Assembly: GCA_016182965.1 (NCBI GenBank)
Contig: JACPFM010000103.1
Location: 1 to 32,769, forward strand
Reading direction: 5' to 3'
Origin: Deltaproteobacteria bacterium
GTDB lineage: Bacteria > Myxococcota_A > Polyangia > Polyangiales > JADJMO01
Length of the DNA stretch: 32,769 nucleotides
Part shown: piece after piece, positions 30,643 to 32,769 of the stretch
Position numbering within the stretch: the first letter of the stretch is position 1
How the letters are laid out: the number at the start of each line of letters is the position of its first letter
Position numbers and translations under genes: made by a program
The notes under the pieces: generated by a model
What the model was told of the DNA's origin: nothing
Database searches by the model: none
Seen by the model: only the letters and a program-made list of their open reading frames with translations

Positions 30643-31261
30643 AGAACGCCGCCGCACCGAGGCAGAACGCGCCCTTGATGTCGCCGGCGAAGATGCTGAG
30701 GAAGGAGTCGTCGCAGCCGCCCTCGAGGATGCGGCACGGATCGATGGGGCCACCGCCCTCGCCCCCGAGGCCACAGCCGGTGTCCCCGGTCGGGTTTCCC
30801 TGCGGGTCGCAAGCCACGGGGCACTCCGGACAGCGGCGCGACGGGTTGTCCGCGTCGAGCGAGCAGGCGCCGTAGGTCTGCCAGCACGCGCAGGCGGTGC
30901 GGGGGTTCACGCAGCGGGGCCTCCGCTCCGTGCTCGTGAGCGTGCCGCCGGCACCGCGCTTGTCGACGACCTTCAGGAGGGTGTTGGTCCCCTTCGTGAC
31001 CTGCACTCCGAAGAGCCCCGACGCGGCGGCGGAGACGTATCCGCTCGCGCCGCTCGGGCACACGTAGCGAAGCGACCTGGTGCTCTTGCGGACGAAGGCG
31101 CACTGACCGCGCTTGTAGGCCGGGCTCGCCCTGAGGATGGCGTCCTCGGTCGATTCGATTTGCGATGCGGGATCGTCTTCTGCCCCGCCGTCGCTCTGAA
31201 CGGCGCAACCAGAGAAGAGGGAGAGCGAGGCGACGGTGAGGCAGGCCAGCAGGTTCTTCAT
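30638..31261 (-). CDS. Small Cys-rich lipoprotein
   Basis: 207 residues from the ATG at 31261, chosen because it begins a typical signal peptide ending LFSGC (lipidated Cys19). After an acidic linker, a segment around 45-95 has a beta-type pattern (QCAFVRKSTRSLRYVCPSGASGYVSAAASGLFGVQV), and the rest contains Cys pairs such as CACWQTYGAC and CPECPVAC and a Gly-rich stretch. No family is recognised. The C-terminus (GAAAFC, then TAG) is encoded across the right end of the 188-bp inverted-repeat element, so the natural C-terminus may have been altered by insertion. The location is predicted to be a membrane surface; function is unknown. Confidence 0.72.
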   Translation of the reverse strand: MKNLLACLTVASLSLFSGCAVQSDGGAEDDPASQIESTEDAILRASPAYKRGQCAFVRKSTRSLRYVCPSGASGYVSAAASGLFGVQVTKGTNTLLKVVDKRGAGGTLTSTERRPRCVNPRTACACWQTYGACSLDADNPSRRCPECPVACDPQGNPTGDTGCGLGGEGGGPIDPCRILEGGCDDSFLSIFAGDIKGAFCLGAAAFC

Positions 31262-31353
31262 CGCCGGCGCCCCGAGCAACGGCGGTGCCACTCCAACCCA
31301 CCCCGGATCCATCGAGGAACCCGGCCGAACGCCGCATGCGGGCGGCCACGCCG

Positions 31354-31375
31354 GGGCGCCCGCCCATGGGCGCCC
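31354..31375 (-). terminator. GC-rich hairpin between two leftward genes
   Basis: GGGCGCCC (31354-31361), 6-nt loop, GGGCGCCC (31368-31375); each half is itself palindromic. It lies 3' of the membrane-protein gene. Without a T-tract it is only a tentative terminator. Confidence 0.3.
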
Positions 31376-31395
31376 GCCCAAGGTCACCGTCCCCG

Positions 31396-31953
31396 CTACG
31401 CGCGATCGCCGAGGAGCGCGGGACGCGTCGGGCGGGCGAGCAGCACCGGGCGGGTCGGTGGCGTGCCCGTCGCTGCCTGCCGGACGCGTCGAAGTCCGCG
31501 CAGCGAGTACACGCCCACGATCGCGGCCGAGAGGGCGCACACGGCGAGCACGAGCGCGATGCCGGCACCCGGTTCCATCTCCCACGCGCGGAGAGCGAGC
31601 AGCAGCGCGACCTCATAGACGACGAGGTAGCTCGCCCACGCGAGGCCGAGCTGCGCGCGAAGGAGGCCGAACCTCCCTTGGAACGCCGAGCGGTCCGTCG
31701 AGCGCACGATCACGGCCCGACGCGCGAGGTCGCCTCCGTACGCCGCCATGCCCGCGAAGATCGGCGCGCTCAGGAGGATGGCCAACGCCTCGACGGCCCC
31801 GAGGTCGTCGAGCAGAGCGATCAGGACGACGAGGGTCGCGGCCGCGCCGGAGATCGCCAGGACGACGCCGCAGACAGCGCCGACGAGACGAGAGACGACG
31901 CCGAGCCGGCGCCGGATTCGCACGTCGCGCACGGGGCCGGGATCGCGGTACAT
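31396..31953 (-). CDS. Four-helix membrane protein of unknown function
   Basis: 185 residues. There are four predicted membrane helices at about 25-48, 53-73, 102-124 and 129-151, with basic residues flanking them (RRRLGVVSR before the first, LRGLRRVRQ after the last), which suggests both termini are cytoplasmic. Segment 78-100 between helices two and three is hydrophilic. The C-terminal 30 residues are Pro/Arg/Thr-rich. There is no recognisable family motif. It sits between two lipoprotein genes on the same strand, separated by 134 and 108 bp, so an operon is possible but unproven. The hydrophobic pattern makes it more believable than the antisense frames. Confidence 0.68.
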   Translation of the reverse strand: MYRDPGPVRDVRIRRRLGVVSRLVGAVCGVVLAISGAAATLVVLIALLDDLGAVEALAILLSAPIFAGMAAYGGDLARRAVIVRSTDRSAFQGRFGLLRAQLGLAWASYLVVYEVALLLALRAWEMEPGAGIALVLAVCALSAAIVGVYSLRGLRRVRQAATGTPPTRPVLLARPTRPALLGDRA

Positions 31954-32061
31954 CGCTCGATCGACCGCCGTGCGCGACGGAAGTTCCCCATCATCGAGGG
32001 CGGCGCCCTACCGGTGCTCGCGCCTCACGGGCGCCGCGGCGCGACGGTCCCGGAGGCCGGC

Positions 32062-32661
32062 TCAAAGGCGACGAACACTGACCAGATCGAACGCGAGCGC
32101 GCGCAGCCCGGGGCCCGCGTGGCGGAAGGCGAGCGTCGCCGTCGAGGCCGGCTTGGCGAGGGTGAAGACGGCGGAGACGCGCGTCCACTCCGCGCGCACG
32201 ACGCCCGTGAGCTGCTGGCTGTAGTCGTCCTTGGCGCCCTCGAAGTAGAGCGCGATGGGCGCGGTGTTGCCGTCGAGCGTCTTGACCCACGCAGCGCCCT
32301 CGTAGGACGCCCCGACGGGCGCCTCCTCGCCGAGCGGGATCTCTTGCGCGACGAGCTCGTAGTCGGCCGTGTTGCGCCACTCGACGTAGCGCTCGCAGTC
32401 GTAGGCGCCACCGGTCTTCGGCTGGAAGGCGGGCGGCCAGTTCGCGGCCGCGCTTTCGGTGGCGACCTCGAACGAGGGATTGAGGACGAGGTTGTTCGGG
32501 ACGTTGCACGTCGCGGCGTCGGGCGTCGTGTCGGGTGCGGCGTCGGACGCTACCTCGGCGCCCACGTCGGCCGTCGACGCGTCGAGGGCGGCGTCGGCGG
32601 GGCTCTCGACAGTGGTCCCATGACAGCCGACGAGGACGATGACCCAGGGAGCGAGGCGCAC
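32062..32661 (-). CDS. Lipoprotein with CBM-like (NPSFE) beta domain
   Basis: 199 residues from the GTG at 32661, which begins MRLAPWVIVLVGC, a compact lipoprotein signal (lipidated Cys13). A GTG at 32685 is possible but lies next to the inverted-repeat end at 32671-32683. After an Asp/Ala-rich acidic linker (about 18-50), the segment NLVLNPSFEVA and the following W/Y-rich beta pattern (YDCERYVEWRNTADYELVAQEI, EWTRVSAVFTLAKPASTATLAFRHAGPGLRALAFDLVSV) match CenC-like or related carbohydrate-binding galactose-binding-fold domains. No catalytic domain is attached, so it may bind sugar at the cell surface; the ligand is unknown. Confidence 0.8.
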   Translation of the reverse strand: MRLAPWVIVLVGCHGTTVESPADAALDASTADVGAEVASDAAPDTTPDAATCNVPNNLVLNPSFEVATESAAANWPPAFQPKTGGAYDCERYVEWRNTADYELVAQEIPLGEEAPVGASYEGAAWVKTLDGNTAPIALYFEGAKDDYSQQLTGVVRAEWTRVSAVFTLAKPASTATLAFRHAGPGLRALAFDLVSVRRL

Positions 32662-32670
32662 GGAACGGAG

Positions 32671-32734
32671 GCTAGTACGGCGCACTGGAAGTTCGTACCT
32701 GGATCCTTCCCGAACGTTGGGGCGCCGTACTAGC
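32671..32734. repeat. 64-bp palindromic element with GCTAGTAC-type ends
   Basis: GCTAGTACGGCGC (32671-32683) and GCGCCGTACTAGC (32722-32734) are exact 13-bp inverted repeats, and the stem can continue imperfectly inward (AGTTCG with CGAACG). The first eight bases, GCTAGTAC, are shared with the ends of the 188-bp element at 30455-30642. It lies upstream of the lipoprotein start at 32661. Confidence 0.75.
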
Positions 32735-32769
32735 GAAGTCGCGGAGCGACTTATCGCAGGGGGTGAAGC
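32735..32769. other. Window edge, small hairpin only
   Basis: AAGTCG and CGACTT (about 32737-32752) can form a short hairpin directly after the palindromic element. There is no gene evidence before the window ends. Confidence 0.3.

Noticed and set aside
31285..32733. 482-residue plus-strand open frame at the right end
   Set aside because: It is antisense to a four-helix membrane protein and a lipoprotein with recognisable features, and has shadow composition.

Overview
This window is very GC-rich (near 70% by eye) and codes for unusually many secreted lipoproteins with acidic, Ala/Pro/Thr-rich linkers. A MopE-type DADGDG...DNDCDG motif, an IgGFc-binding-type protein, a FrzS-like pseudo-receiver coiled-coil protein and a TonB-like protein all occur. 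Together these point to a myxobacterium-like member of Myxococcota, probably near Polyangiales; that placement is inferred from gene content only. I see no tRNA, rRNA, CRISPR array, transposase or phage gene.

Layout. 1-2028 (+): the end of a J-domain/TPR protein and a Cys-rich MopE-like lipoprotein. 2295-5240 (+): a 981-residue lipoprotein with repeated beta-type modules, converging on a leftward operon of three surface lipoproteins (10738 to 5524: TIG-domain, IgGFc-binding-type, Cys-rich). 11047-12684 (+): a NAGPA-like putative phosphodiester glycosidase lipoprotein. Leftward from 22508 to 12707: polysaccharide deacetylase, FrzS-like protein, TonB-like protein with a Big2 domain, the bifunctional (p)ppGpp enzyme Rel, and a small conserved-looking protein. 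Rightward from 22777: a complete tripartite exporter (HlyD adaptor, FtsX-type permease, ATPase, TolC), then a transaldolase overlapping ybeY, then an HU-like protein with a convincing terminator. 30638-32661 (-): a Cys-rich lipoprotein, a four-helix membrane protein and a lipoprotein with an NPSFE-type carbohydrate-binding-like domain.

The housekeeping part is Rel, transaldolase, YbeY and HU. The rest is mostly envelope biology: at least nine predicted lipoproteins, an envelope exporter, a TonB-like energy transducer and a likely polarity or motility scaffold.

The most unusual content lies between the genes. Two families of perfect 7-bp tandem repeats (TCGTCAG and TTCGACC) occur at four gene boundaries. 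Their arms face each other, and at about 28.1-28.4 kb they nest: TCGTCAG arms outside, GGTCGAA/TTCGACC arms inside, and a GGGGC-nnn-GCCCC hairpin in the loop. A 150-bp tandem repeat with two strong hairpins per unit lies upstream of rel. Two elements with related GCTAGTAC-type terminal inverted repeats lie at the right end; one supplies the stop codon of its neighbour. A hexamer repeat fills a divergent promoter region. These look like families of structured, possibly mobile, intergenic elements, and they are the best candidates for something undescribed.
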